64,000 nucleotides of DNA from JAPOUP01 sp965203605 (GCA_965203605.1 OZ241902.1:3348001-3412000), one strand, 5' to 3'. Counted from the stretch's first letter, positions 33,988 to 43,662 are shown. Notes: generated by a model not told the origin, from the sequence alone. Numbers and translations are program-made.

Positions 33988-35552
33988 GCGCCCAGTTCCT
34001 TTGCCAGGAGATAGCCTGATCCGCCACCCAGTCCGGGACCGGGATGTGTCGAGGCGCCTATGTGGAACAGGTTCCTGATGCCGGTGCGATGATTGACCGA
34101 CCCCGAAAACGGCCGCCAAAGGAAGAACTGATCCAGGCCGCACGACCCGCCATAGGGGTCGCCCCCGACCAGATTGACGTTGAGGGCCTCAAGATCTTCG
34201 GGTGAATAGGCTCGGCGCGCAAGAACCGATTCCGAAAAACCGTCGATGTGTCTGGCCACGATCGCCTCGATGCGGTCGGCAAAGGCCTCGCGCATGGCAT
34301 CGTCCCACATTCCTGTCGTGGATATTTCGCCAGCGGCATCGCCCTTGGGGATTCGCGGTGCATCTGGAATCTGCAGCCATAGAATGGACTTGCCGTCCGG
34401 GCACCGGGTCGGATCAAGCCGGTGCGGCTGGCCGACGCATATGGTCGGCGTTTCCGGCAACATGCCCCGTTCGGCCTCGTTGGATGATTTGGAGACAGAG
34501 TCAATCCCATCGGCAAGATGGATCAGGGCGACATCCTCCAGCCCGTCCCGTTTCCAGCGGACCGGCCCATCCAGCGCGTAGTGAAGCTGGAAATTTCCGC
34601 GCCCGTGACGAAACCTTCGCAAGCCCTCCTTATGGGGTGGTTCGGCCTGCTGCCCAAGGAATCTGTCATAAAGCTGCCCTGGCGCGACAGAGCAGATCAC
34701 GCTGTCAGCGGTGACCGTCTCGTCCTCGGCAGTCATGATACCCGCCGCGCGACCGTTGTCGATCACGATGCCCGCGACATCGACACCGGTGCGCACCACA
34801 CCGCCGCGCTCTTCGATCAGCCCGACAAAGGCCTCCGCCGCCTGACCGGAACCGCCTTTGATCACCGGTGCGCCAGCGGCTTCCAGGGCAAAGGCAATGA
34901 CCTTGCCCATCTGACCGCCATAGGCGGCTTCGGTGGTCAGGCCTGTGTGCAGCACCCATGGCGCCCACAGCGCCTGGATGTTCGGGGACACGTAATTCGC
35001 CTCGAGCCATGCACGTGCCGGTGTCAGCGCCTCGCCAAACCAGGCTGCAAGCCCGCGCGCACCGTCCCTCCACGCACGCTGTGCCAGCAGCCTTACCACG
35101 GACCAGCACCACAATCTGCCACCCAGAAGCGCGAACAGGAACGGTGCGTCAGCCTCGATCGCGCCAACATCTTCGGCATATCGCTCGCCGTCGCCTGGTG
35201 AGAGGGCATTGAATGCGGCCACGTTTGCCGTGCGGTCCGTCGTCAGGACGAGCGCCGATCCGTCCGGACGCAATACGGCGGTCGGATTGGACGTATGGCA
35301 GAATTCCAGCCCGTGGCGCGCCAGATCGGCGCCGAGCGCCTCATGGGCCGGCGAGGTCAGGAACAGCACGAAGGTTGCCGCCATCACATCGTGATGGAAG
35401 CCGGCTGTGGTGATTTCCTCGGTCCGCATGCATCCGCCGGCGCGGTCGGACCGTTCGAGCACGACAACGCGCCTGCCCTTTCCGGCAAGCATTGCCGCGC
35501 AGACCAGGCCGTTGATCCCACTACCGACGACGATATGGTCGAAATCGGCCAT
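33984..35552 (-). CDS. FAD-dependent oxidoreductase (phytoene dehydrogenase-like)
   Basis: The 522-residue protein begins with a dinucleotide-binding motif (HIVVGSGINGLVCAAMLAGK, VVLERSDRAGGCMRTEE) and ends with the family's second FAD motif (HIGASTHPGPGLGGGSGYLL). Overall it resembles CrtI-like NAD(P)/FAD oxidoreductases, but no carotenoid genes are nearby, so pigment synthesis is unlikely. A paralogue of equal size (36466-38040) is transcribed divergently. It is 15 bases downstream of the cyclase gene and coupled to the MarR gene. Confidence 0.85.
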   Translation of the reverse strand: MADFDHIVVGSGINGLVCAAMLAGKGRRVVVLERSDRAGGCMRTEEITTAGFHHDVMAATFVLFLTSPAHEALGADLARHGLEFCHTSNPTAVLRPDGSALVLTTDRTANVAAFNALSPGDGERYAEDVGAIEADAPFLFALLGGRLWCWSVVRLLAQRAWRDGARGLAAWFGEALTPARAWLEANYVSPNIQALWAPWVLHTGLTTEAAYGGQMGKVIAFALEAAGAPVIKGGSGQAAEAFVGLIEERGGVVRTGVDVAGIVIDNGRAAGIMTAEDETVTADSVICSVAPGQLYDRFLGQQAEPPHKEGLRRFRHGRGNFQLHYALDGPVRWKRDGLEDVALIHLADGIDSVSKSSNEAERGMLPETPTICVGQPHRLDPTRCPDGKSILWLQIPDAPRIPKGDAAGEISTTGMWDDAMREAFADRIEAIVARHIDGFSESVLARRAYSPEDLEALNVNLVGGDPYGGSCGLDQFFLWRPFSGSVNHRTGIRNLFHIGASTHPGPGLGGGSGYLLAKELGA

Positions 35553-35567
35553 CCGCTGCTACCGGAT

Positions 35568-36356
35568 CTAGCGTGCGACCAAAGCCATCGCGCGGACGGG
35601 GCTGCCGGTGCCGTTGACCAGCTTGAGCGGCGCGGCAATCAGAATGGCACCCTTGGGTGGCAATCTGTCGAGATTGGCGAGTGACGCCAGCCCGTATTTG
35701 TTGGCGGCGTGCAGCAGATTATGCGCGGGGAAGGGAGGCTCCATACCGGCAGCCTGCCCGGCATCGGTGCCGATGCATTGGGTACCCCAGCCGATCACGC
35801 CCTTTGAGAGAATGTATGTGATGCAGTCGACTGTGGGACCCGGCGAATGCGGACCGGTTTCGTCGGCATTCAGGTAAAGCTCCTCGCTGTGAACACGGCT
35901 GTCCCAATCACTGCGCATCAGAACCCATTCACCTTCGCCGATCTCACCGTGCTCGACCTCCCAGGCTTTGACACCAGCCTCGTCAAGCAGGAAATCCGGA
36001 TTTTCGGCAACCTGTGCCGAGCAGTCAATGACATTCACCGGGGCCACATAGTTCCGCGGCGCAATGGTATCGGTATATCCGTCGGCGTAGTCCCTACCGG
36101 TGATCCAGTGATGCGGCGCATCGAAATGCGTTCCGGAATGCTCACCGATCTTCAGCCAGTTCCAGGCCCAGAACGGACCATCATCGTCATACTCGGAAAT
36201 CTTGTGGACTTCGATCTTCGGCGTGTCCCTGGCCAGTTCCGGCGGCAGTTTCAGGAGCGGCGTATCAGGGCCAAGAGGTCCCGAAAGATCGACCACTTCG
36301 ATGTCTCCGGAAAGCAGAAGTCTGGCCATGTCTCCCAATGTGTCAGCGGCACTCAT
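35568..36356 (-). CDS. Cyclase-family metal hydrolase (kynurenine formamidase-like)
   Basis: About 262 residues with the diagnostic metal motif HSGTHFDAPHHW (HxGTHxDxPxH). Other conserved parts are VDLSGPLGPDTPLLKLPPEL, a second acidic/His region, and GTQCIGTDAGQAAGMEPPFP near the C-terminus. Members hydrolyse aryl formamides, isatin and cyclic amides. ATG 36356 or 36359 is preferred because GGGGAGG lies just upstream. First gene of the minus-strand operon cyclase-FAD oxidoreductase-MarR-iorA-iorB. With IorAB it suggests indole/aryl-derivative degradation, which is inference. Confidence 0.85.
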   Translation of the reverse strand: MSAADTLGDMARLLLSGDIEVVDLSGPLGPDTPLLKLPPELARDTPKIEVHKISEYDDDGPFWAWNWLKIGEHSGTHFDAPHHWITGRDYADGYTDTIAPRNYVAPVNVIDCSAQVAENPDFLLDEAGVKAWEVEHGEIGEGEWVLMRSDWDSRVHSEELYLNADETGPHSPGPTVDCITYILSKGVIGWGTQCIGTDAGQAAGMEPPFPAHNLLHAANKYGLASLANLDRLPPKGAILIAAPLKLVNGTGSPVRAMALVAR

Positions 36357-36465
36357 CATTCTTCCTCCCCTGATATCGACTGGAGCGCTGATCGCCCCAA
36401 TCAAATTCACGCTAGACAATTAAATATGCATTTGCAATTATCTTTGCGACAGAGGGACACAAATA

Positions 36466-38040
36466 TTGCAGGACGAGTTTGACGCCGCCATTATTGGCCC
36501 CGGGCACAACAGCTTGGTCTGTGCCGCCCATCTGCAGCACAGGGGCTGGCGCACACTTGTACTCGAGCAGGCGAGCGAGCCGGGCGGCGCGGTCAAGACG
36601 CTTGATCTGACCGAATCCGGATACCGGCATGACTGGGGAGCGATGAATCTCAGCCTGTTTGCCGGATCCGCCTTCAATAGGGACTATGGTGACAGATTGG
36701 GCGCCTGCGGGCTGGAATTCGTTCCGGCCAACAAATGTTTCGCGAGCGTCTTCCCCGATGGCAGGTGGCTCGGAGTCGGAACCGACCTTGAGGCGACGGC
36801 AAACCGCATCGCCGCCTTTTCGAACGCCGATGCCGCGACCTGGCGAAAGTTGGTGGAGGAATTTCCCGGCAAGGCGGAGTACATTTTCGCGCTGCTGGGC
36901 AATCCTATGAAAACGCATATACAGGTGCGGTTGCTCGCGAGGGCATTCTGGAAAAAAGGGGCGGCCTGGACGACAGAACTCGTCCGGCTAATGATCGCGT
37001 CCCCACGCGCCTGGCTCACCGGAACCTTCGAGTCCAACCATCTCCAGGCGACCCTCGCGGCCTGGGGCATGCATCTCGACTTCGCACCCGATATCGCCGG
37101 CGGCGCGATCTTCCCCTATCTGGAGTCCATGGCGAGCCAGAGCTTCGGTATGGTGATCGGCAAGGGCGGCGCTGACACGCTGACCCGTTCCCTGACCAGG
37201 ATGATCGAAAAAAAGGGCGGTGAGGTACGTTGCGGCTCGCCCGTTGCACGCATCGTCATCAATGGCGCGAGGGCAAGCGGCGTGGAACTCGCGGACGGAA
37301 CGCGGATCGGTGCAAGGCGTGCCGTCATAGCCAATATCTCGCCGAAGAACCTGGAAGAACTGACCGGCGGAGGAACCGGCCATGTCGAATTCGACAGAGC
37401 CATGGCAGGCTATTCGCATGCGCCCGGAACCCTGATGATGCATCTTGCGCTGTCCGATCTGCCTGACTGGAAAGCCTCGCCCGAACTGCGCGAATTCGCT
37501 TACGTCCATATCGCCCCTTCGATCGACCAGATGGCAAGGACCTATCAGCAGGCTGTTGCCGGCCAGCTGCCCGATGAACCGGTCATTGTCGTCGGACAGC
37601 CGACCGCGATCGATCCGGGCCGCGCACCCGACGGCAGGCATGTCCTGTGGGTACAGGTACGCATGGTGCCGGCCAAAATAAAGGGCGATACCAAGGGCGA
37701 GATATCGGATAGTGATTGGGATACGGTCAAGGACGCCTATGCGGAGCGTGTTCTCGACATCATGGAAACGCACGCGCCGGGCCTGCGCGGGAGCATCATC
37801 GCCAGGCATGTGGTTTCGCCGCTCGACCTGCAGTCCGAAAACCCGAACCTTGTCGGTGGCGATCAGATCTGCGGAAGCCACCATTTGACCCAACATTTCG
37901 TCTTTCGCCCCGCCCGCGGCTTTGCCGGAGGCAACACACCGATCAAGGACCTGCACCTGACGGGTGCCGCGGTCTGGCCAGGGGCGGGAACCGGAGCCGG
38001 ACCGGGTTATCTTCTTGCAAGAAGACTGGCCGGTGCTTGA
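36466..38040 (+). CDS. FAD-dependent oxidoreductase (phytoene dehydrogenase-like), paralogue
   Basis: 524 residues starting at TTG 36466, eight bases after AGAGGGA. It has an N-terminal FAD motif with an altered second glycine (AAIIGPGHNSLVCAAHLQHR, LVLEQASEPGGAVKTLD) and a C-terminal LTGAAVWPGAGTGAGPGYLL. It shares the overall layout, length and several internal segments with the divergent gene at 33984-35552, so the pair arose by duplication or serves successive steps. It heads the plus-strand operon with the ABC transporter 53 bases downstream. Confidence 0.85.
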   Translation: MQDEFDAAIIGPGHNSLVCAAHLQHRGWRTLVLEQASEPGGAVKTLDLTESGYRHDWGAMNLSLFAGSAFNRDYGDRLGACGLEFVPANKCFASVFPDGRWLGVGTDLEATANRIAAFSNADAATWRKLVEEFPGKAEYIFALLGNPMKTHIQVRLLARAFWKKGAAWTTELVRLMIASPRAWLTGTFESNHLQATLAAWGMHLDFAPDIAGGAIFPYLESMASQSFGMVIGKGGADTLTRSLTRMIEKKGGEVRCGSPVARIVINGARASGVELADGTRIGARRAVIANISPKNLEELTGGGTGHVEFDRAMAGYSHAPGTLMMHLALSDLPDWKASPELREFAYVHIAPSIDQMARTYQQAVAGQLPDEPVIVVGQPTAIDPGRAPDGRHVLWVQVRMVPAKIKGDTKGEISDSDWDTVKDAYAERVLDIMETHAPGLRGSIIARHVVSPLDLQSENPNLVGGDQICGSHHLTQHFVFRPARGFAGGNTPIKDLHLTGAAVWPGAGTGAGPGYLLARRLAGA

Positions 38041-38093
38041 GGTTGCGCAGGCGGCCGCAGTAATGGGAACAGGGACGTCATAAGGAGGAGAAC

Positions 38094-39623
38094 ATGAGTG
38101 AACTTTCCAGACGCACAATACTGAAGGGAACGACGGCGCTGGCTGTCACCGGCATGATCGGCACCAGGTCTTACGCGCAGGAGATGGACGAACTGGTCAT
38201 CGCCTATAACGTGAACCTGCCATCGTGGGATCCGACGGTCGGTCTGTCGGCGGTCAATCCGACCCTGCAGGGGATATATCAATCCGTCTTCGATCAGTTC
38301 ATTCTGCAGCAGCCGGACCTTTCGCCAGCACCCGGACTGATAACAGAGTGGGGCTGGAACGATGACAGGTCGCAGATCTGGACAAAGGTCCGGGAAGGCG
38401 TGACCTGGCATGACGGATCGCCCTTCACCGCCGAGGATGTCGCGTGGTCCCTGACACGGGCAGGTGACGAAGCCACAGGCAATCCAATCCAGTTCATCTG
38501 GTCGACGATCGGCAACATCAAGGCCGAGGGCAACATGGTTACGGCCGATGTGTCGCGGTTTGAGCCGACCATCTTCAAATGGATGTATTTCCTGACCGGT
38601 TATGTCCTGCCGAAGGCCTATTATGAAAAGGTTGGGCCGGAAGGCTTCGAGGCCGCGCCGATCGGCACAGGCCCCTATATGGTCGACAGGTTCGAGCGCA
38701 ACGCCTTTGTGCGTCTGAAAGCGAATCCCGATTACTGGGGCGGCAAGCCGGAATTCGGAACGGTGACGATCAAGTTCGTGACGGATGCGGCATCGCGCGT
38801 CGCCGAGATCGAATCCGGCAACGCCCATGTCACCATCGAGATGCCTTACGAGGAGTATGATCGGCTTAAGGCAAACGCCAATATCGAAGGAACCTCCGCG
38901 CCCATCTCGGATATCGGCATGATCTTCCTCAACGATGTAGAGCCCATGCTGGACGAGAACGTTCGCAAGGCGGCGGCTCTGGCGATTGACAAGAAACTGA
39001 TCATTGACCGTCTGCTGTCCGGATACGGCGTTCCGATCGACACGCTGCAGACACCGGATTACATCGCCTATGATCCGTCGATAACGGTCGGCCACGATCC
39101 CGAAAGGGCCATGGAACTCCTTGCAGCATCGGGCTTTTCTCCAGACAATCCGGTCAAGTTCAGAATCCAGACCACACGTGGCTTCAAGCCGAAGGATTAC
39201 GAGATCATCCAGGCGATTGTTGGCATGTGGCGCAAGGTGGGCATCGAGGCGGAGATCGAGGTCTATGAGATCGCCAAGCACTTTGAACTGCGTGCCGCCG
39301 ACACGCTGGCGCCCGCCGCCTTCTACAACTGGGGCAACTCGGTTGGCGATCCGACGACCTCAACTGGATTCGCAATGTTTGGACCTTCCCCTCACTCCGT
39401 CTGGGACGGCGAGGCCCTCGTCGGCATGATCGGGCCGCTTTGGGCCGAGGCGGATGAAGAAAAACGCATCCAGGGCTGGAAGGACGTGGATCGCTACATT
39501 GCCGAAAATGCGCTCGTCATTCCGCTTCTGCAGTATGTCCAGCCGATCCTGCATTCGTCTGCGGTCAAGGTGACGCCGCATGCATCCGGTGCATTGCTGC
39601 CGCACCTGATGACACGCTCGTAA
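38094..39623 (+). CDS. ABC transporter substrate-binding protein, family 5
   Basis: 509 residues. The N-terminus MSELSRRTILKGTTALAV carries a twin-arginine signal (SRRTILKG), so the protein is probably exported folded by Tat and cleaved after SYAQ. The family-5 receptor signature is clear (WTKVREGVTWHDGSPFTAED, PIGTGPYMVDRFE, NPDYWGGKPEFGTV). A strong AGGAGG lies 7 bases before the start. It is followed by a stable hairpin and then two permeases and two ATPases, a complete Dpp/Opp-type importer. The substrate is unknown but should relate to the co-transcribed FAD oxidoreductase. Confidence 0.92.
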   Translation: MSELSRRTILKGTTALAVTGMIGTRSYAQEMDELVIAYNVNLPSWDPTVGLSAVNPTLQGIYQSVFDQFILQQPDLSPAPGLITEWGWNDDRSQIWTKVREGVTWHDGSPFTAEDVAWSLTRAGDEATGNPIQFIWSTIGNIKAEGNMVTADVSRFEPTIFKWMYFLTGYVLPKAYYEKVGPEGFEAAPIGTGPYMVDRFERNAFVRLKANPDYWGGKPEFGTVTIKFVTDAASRVAEIESGNAHVTIEMPYEEYDRLKANANIEGTSAPISDIGMIFLNDVEPMLDENVRKAAALAIDKKLIIDRLLSGYGVPIDTLQTPDYIAYDPSITVGHDPERAMELLAASGFSPDNPVKFRIQTTRGFKPKDYEIIQAIVGMWRKVGIEAEIEVYEIAKHFELRAADTLAPAAFYNWGNSVGDPTTSTGFAMFGPSPHSVWDGEALVGMIGPLWAEADEEKRIQGWKDVDRYIAENALVIPLLQYVQPILHSSAVKVTPHASGALLPHLMTRS

Positions 39624-39640
39624 CCGACAGGCTTTTTGCC

Positions 39641-39670
39641 CAGGAGCCGCCGCCTGCGCGGCGGCTCCTG
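39641..39670 (+). terminator. Strong intercistronic hairpin after the receptor gene
   Basis: A perfect 13-bp stem (CAGGAGCCGCCGC, loop CTGC, GCGGCGGCTCCTG) lies 18 bases after the receptor stop. No T run follows, so full termination is doubtful. Such hairpins often stabilise the upstream message and make receptor exceed permease; this role is inferred. Confidence 0.7.
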
Positions 39671-39705
39671 CACGCTGGGAGACGGATCTGAGGCTGCTGC
39701 AGACA

Positions 39706-40698
39706 TTGCTGATGCGTCTGGCGATGATGACGATCACACTGTTCGGAGCGGCAGTGATCGTCTTCGTTGTCATACGCGTTGTGCCGGGCAATCCGATTGC
39801 CATGATGCTTCCCCCGGGAGCATCCGAAGAGGACATTTCAAGGCTGACGGCCCATTACGGGTTGGACAGGTCGATTCCCGAGCAATTCGTCGTCTGGCTT
39901 GGCGGGGTCCTGCAGGGCGACTTCGGCACATCGATCTCCCTGCGGCGGCCGGTCATGCCGCTGGTTCTCGGCCGTCTGCCGGCAACGCTGGAACTGTCGA
40001 TCTTCGCGCTGGTGCTGGCTGTGACCATCGGCGGCGCCATGGCCTTGACCGGAACCCGGTTCCGCGGCGGGCGGACGGAAGCCGTCATCGACGTGGCGAA
40101 CGGGGCCGGGCTGTCCATACCGGATTTCCTGTGGGCGTTGGTCCTGATCCTGACGCTTGGTGTGCTCTATCCCGTGTTTCATATTTCGGGTCGTGTCTCG
40201 CCGTCGCTGGACCTGCCTTTCACCACCCAGTTCTACATGTTTGAGAGCGTCCTTCGGCTGCGCCTTGACCTGTGGTGGGATCTTCTCAAACACATGTTCA
40301 TGCCCGCGCTGGCGCTGGCGATTCCGCTCGCCGCCATCATCGGCCAACTGCTCAAGCAGTCGCTCAAGGAAACCATGCATCTCGACTATGTCGTGCTCGC
40401 CCGGACCAAGGGTTACGGCGAAAACCACGTCATCCTGTTCGATGCGCTGCGAAACGCCGTCCTGCCGACCCTGACATTGATTGGCGTGCAGTTCACTTTC
40501 CTCATCGGCGGAACAGTGATCATCGAACGGCTGTTTTCCTATGAAGGGCTCGGCAACATGGCGATTGACGCCGTGATCAACCGTGATCTGCCATTGATAC
40601 AGGGAATCGTCCTAGTCTTTGCCTTGCTCTTCAGCGTGGTGAATCTCATCGTCGACCTGACCTATGCCTTCCTTAATCCGAGATTGCGCCATGCGTGA
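39706..40698 (+). CDS. ABC transporter permease, DppB-like
   Basis: 330 residues with the DppB order: first helix (MMTITLFGAAVIVFVVIRVV), PGNPIAMM, the periplasmic segment with HYGLDRSIPEQFVVWLGGVL, then five helices. The coupling loop is MHLDYVVLARTKGYGENHVI and the end is DLTYAFLNPRLRHA. The start is uncertain: TTG 39706, ATG 39712, or a CTG at 39688 that sits better behind GGGAGA and would add six residues. It overlaps the next permease by 8 bases. Confidence 0.88.
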   Translation: MLMRLAMMTITLFGAAVIVFVVIRVVPGNPIAMMLPPGASEEDISRLTAHYGLDRSIPEQFVVWLGGVLQGDFGTSISLRRPVMPLVLGRLPATLELSIFALVLAVTIGGAMALTGTRFRGGRTEAVIDVANGAGLSIPDFLWALVLILTLGVLYPVFHISGRVSPSLDLPFTTQFYMFESVLRLRLDLWWDLLKHMFMPALALAIPLAAIIGQLLKQSLKETMHLDYVVLARTKGYGENHVILFDALRNAVLPTLTLIGVQFTFLIGGTVIIERLFSYEGLGNMAIDAVINRDLPLIQGIVLVFALLFSVVNLIVDLTYAFLNPRLRHA

Positions 40699-41542
40699 CG
40701 GTCTTCGCACGATCAGGAGAAAGGCTGGGCTCAGGCTTTGGCTGTCGGGCGGCTGGCTGGCGATGGTTGCCGTCCTGACCCTTTTCGCAGGCTGGATCAG
40801 CCCCCACGATCCGCTGGCGCAGGACCTCATCGCTTCCAGACTGCCGCCGTTTTGGGCCGCTGGCGCTGAGTCCGGCTATCCGCTGGGTACCGACAGCCTC
40901 GGGCGTGATGTACTCTCTCGAATCATCCATGGCGGGCGGGTCGCGCTGGCCGTCGCAATCATCGCCGGCCTCGCAACAGCGATTGTCGGGTCTTTTCTCG
41001 GCCTGATCGCGGGCTATTACCGTGGCTGGGCGGATGGGGTGATTTCGCGGCTGGTCGACATCTGGATGGCATTTCCACCAGTCCTGTTCGCAATCCTGCT
41101 CATCGCGGTTCTGGGCACCGGCCTGTGGTCGATCGTCATTGCCATCATCGTCATCGACTGGACCCGCTTCTGCCGGGTTGTGCGCGCGGAGACCATAAAC
41201 CAGTCGCAGATGGACTATGTCGCCAGCGCCGTTGTTGCCGGCCATGTGCGCTCGGCCATTCTGTGGCGCGAAATCGGACCGAATGTGTTGCCGACAGTCG
41301 TGGCTCTCCTGTCACTGGAGATGGGTATTGCTGTGATCGTCGAGGCGATCCTGTCCTTCGTCAACCTGTCGATATCGACGGACGCGCCGACCTGGGGAGG
41401 GATGATCGCCGAGGGTCGGATATCGATACATCAGGCGTGGTGGGTTCTGGTCTGTCCGCTGATCGTGCTGTTCCTGACCGTTCTGGCCTTCAGTCAGTTC
41501 GGCGAGGGTCTGAAGGACCGTTTCGATCCGGTGCTACGATGA
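40691..41542 (+). CDS. ABC transporter permease, DppC-like
   Basis: 283 residues with a first helix WLAMVAVLTLFAGWI, the conserved YPLGTDSLGRDVLSRIIHGG segment, and five further helices. The coupling loop is MDYVASAVVAGHVRSAILWR and the C-terminus LKDRFDPVLR. Start ATG 40691 lies inside the end of dppB-like. Its stop overlaps the ATPase start by ATGA. It forms the membrane channel with the preceding permease. Confidence 0.9.
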   Translation: MRDGLRTIRRKAGLRLWLSGGWLAMVAVLTLFAGWISPHDPLAQDLIASRLPPFWAAGAESGYPLGTDSLGRDVLSRIIHGGRVALAVAIIAGLATAIVGSFLGLIAGYYRGWADGVISRLVDIWMAFPPVLFAILLIAVLGTGLWSIVIAIIVIDWTRFCRVVRAETINQSQMDYVASAVVAGHVRSAILWREIGPNVLPTVVALLSLEMGIAVIVEAILSFVNLSISTDAPTWGGMIAEGRISIHQAWWVLVCPLIVLFLTVLAFSQFGEGLKDRFDPVLR

Positions 41543-42417
41543 CGGCTTTCCTGGAAATCGAGCACCTGAGCGCCGCAATCAAGGGCGCACCGGAAAGGCT
41601 GCTGCGCTCCGTTTCGTTGCACGTGAATTCAGGCGAGGTCTGCGGGCTCGTCGGCGAAAGCGGCGCGGGAAAGAGCATGATCGGCAAGGCCATTCTGGGC
41701 ATTCTCCCGTCGGCGGTGGAGACTGTCGAGGGGCAGGTGCGGCTCTATGGCGAAGATCTGCTGGCAATGCCGCAGCGCGAAAGGCGCCGCCTGATCGGCG
41801 CGACGACGGCGCTGATCCCGCAGGATCCCCTGACCGCGCTCAACCCTTCGCGCCGCATTGGACCTCAGATCACCGACAGACTGATCGATATTCTGGGCTG
41901 GACGAAGCACGATGCCCGAAACCGCGCCGCCGAGCTTCTGGACGAGGTTCACATCGAAAGTCCGCGGCGGGTACTTGCCAGCTATCCGCATGAGCTTTCC
42001 GGCGGCATGCGCCAAAGGGTTCTCATCGCATCCGCCTTTGCCGCAAATCCGAAACTCGTGATTGCCGATGAACCGACGACGGCGCTGGACGTGACGGTGC
42101 AGAAACGGATCCTGCGCCTTATCCGGGACCTGCAGGAACGCCACGGAACGGCAATGCTGTTCGTCACCCATGATCTCGGCGTGGTTTCGAAAATCTGCCA
42201 GCGCCTCGTCGTGCTGTTCGATGGGATGGTCGTCGAGGAGGCGGAAGTCTCGAACTTCTATGCAGGTCCCGCTCACATCTACTCGAAAGCGCTTCTGTCA
42301 GCCACGCCCAAATTCACCGAACCTTTCACCTCGTTGACACCGGTGGACCGGGCAGTCATTTCAGCCGTATCCGAACAGGTCAAGGCAGCCGACCGGGAAT
42401 GGCGTCATGCGCACTGA
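41539..42417 (+). CDS. ABC transporter ATP-binding protein, DppD-like
   Basis: 292 residues: Walker A GESGAGKSMIGKA, Q-loop LIPQDPLTALNPSRRIG, signature ELSGGMRQRVLIASAF, Walker B KLVIADEPTTALD, and H-loop FVTHDLGV. The C-terminal part is shorter than usual for DppD and lacks the typical cysteine-containing Fe-S motif. It pairs with the DppF-like ATPase whose start overlaps its end by 11 bases. Confidence 0.92.
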   Translation: MTAFLEIEHLSAAIKGAPERLLRSVSLHVNSGEVCGLVGESGAGKSMIGKAILGILPSAVETVEGQVRLYGEDLLAMPQRERRRLIGATTALIPQDPLTALNPSRRIGPQITDRLIDILGWTKHDARNRAAELLDEVHIESPRRVLASYPHELSGGMRQRVLIASAFAANPKLVIADEPTTALDVTVQKRILRLIRDLQERHGTAMLFVTHDLGVVSKICQRLVVLFDGMVVEEAEVSNFYAGPAHIYSKALLSATPKFTEPFTSLTPVDRAVISAVSEQVKAADREWRHAH

Positions 42418-43216
42418 TGCATTGATGTTCAAGGTTCGCGGACTGGAGCTGTCGCTTCCTGATTTCGCCAACAGGCAGCCTTTCGGCCGCGCACCGATCG
42501 TCAATATTCTCAAAGGTCTGGATTTCGATATCGAGACCGGAAGCGTACTCGGCATCGTAGGCGGCTCGGGATCCGGAAAGTCGACATTGGGCCGGACGCT
42601 CGTCCGCCTGCTGGAGCCGACGGCCGGATCGATCGTTTTTGAAGGCAAGGACATCGGACATCTCGACGAGACCGGCCTGCGGCCGCTGCGGCGACGGCTG
42701 CAGATGATCTTTCAGGATCCGATGTCTTCGCTCAATCCGCGGCGCCGGGTGGGCGCGATTATCGCTGATCCGCTGCGGATTCACAATCTTGACCGGATCG
42801 ATGCCCGCGTGGACGAGGCGTTGGATCATGTTGGACTGCCTTGTGCGTTTCGGGCACGCTATCCACACGAACTATCGGGCGGGCAGCGCCAACGCGTCGG
42901 CATTGCCCGCGCCATCGCCATGCGTCCGGATTTCATCCTCGCCGATGAGATCGTCTCCGGGCTTGACGTATCCTCACAGGCCCAAGTGCTTAACCTGCTG
43001 GAGAATCTCGTGCGGGAGCTGGGACTGACGCTTGCATTCATCAGTCACGACCTTTCGGTTATCCGGCGATTGTGTTCGCAGGTCCTAGTCCTGAATAACG
43101 GAATGATCGTGGAATATGCGCCGGTGGAACGGATATTTACCGCTCCGAAGTCGCAATACACCCGCGAACTGCTGGATGCGATCCCGCTACCGGATCCTGA
43201 CCAACACTACTGGTAG
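42407..43216 (+). CDS. ABC transporter ATP-binding protein, DppF-like
   Basis: 269 residues: Walker A GGSGSGKSTLGRT, Q-loop MIFQDPMSSLNPRRRVG, signature ELSGGQRQRVGIARAI, Walker B DFILADEIVSGLD and H-loop FISHDLSV. Walker B reads ADEIVSGLD where most relatives have DEPxSALD; the Asp and Glu are kept, so activity should remain. It completes the importer. No terminator was identified downstream. Confidence 0.92.
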   Translation: MRTDALMFKVRGLELSLPDFANRQPFGRAPIVNILKGLDFDIETGSVLGIVGGSGSGKSTLGRTLVRLLEPTAGSIVFEGKDIGHLDETGLRPLRRRLQMIFQDPMSSLNPRRRVGAIIADPLRIHNLDRIDARVDEALDHVGLPCAFRARYPHELSGGQRQRVGIARAIAMRPDFILADEIVSGLDVSSQAQVLNLLENLVRELGLTLAFISHDLSVIRRLCSQVLVLNNGMIVEYAPVERIFTAPKSQYTRELLDAIPLPDPDQHYW

Positions 43217-43662
43217 CGAGCCCACCCATTTAATCGGGACGTCGCTTCTAGCCTTGATTCCCAACGCATAAGTTGATGTGAGTCTGCCGACGGCATTTTC
43301 TGGCCGGGGAACCTTCCAGCAAGCAGCGGCTGAGGCGATTTCCGCCCCGAAACAGCGCTCCGGCGGTGCGCCGACGCTCCGATGTTCCTGTGCCGGCGTC
43401 CTGCCGTCACTGGATTCAAGGAAGATGGAAACGGTTGTCATTGTCTTTGACAGGAAACCGATCCGAACGCCCGACCGCCGACCCGAGCTGAATCCGGGCA
43501 CCACGAGACGCTGTCCTGGACCTTCGGATCCCTGTTCCCGACATCCCGATCTGACGCGTGGCACAGATCGGCAGCCCCGGCGCGGGGTTTCCGCCTTTTC
43601 CGGTTGCGGCGGAAATTTACATATGATGTGTTGGGTGACGTTACCAAACTACATGTGTTGCC
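43217..43662. other. Intergenic stretch before the transposon nest
   Basis: No gene or RNA is recognised in these 446 bases. Composition shifts from that of the transporter operon to the more GC-rich IS DNA. Probably degraded IS flank. Confidence 0.4.

Noticed and set aside
33984..38040. Carotenoid biosynthesis from the two phytoene-dehydrogenase-like genes
   Set aside because: No phytoene synthase, cyclase of carotenoid type or isoprenoid genes nearby; the fold is shared by many unrelated oxidoreductases.
36988..39281. Two long minus-strand frames (376 and 424 residues)
   Set aside because: Antisense to the FAD oxidoreductase and receptor genes, which have clear signatures and ribosome-binding sites.
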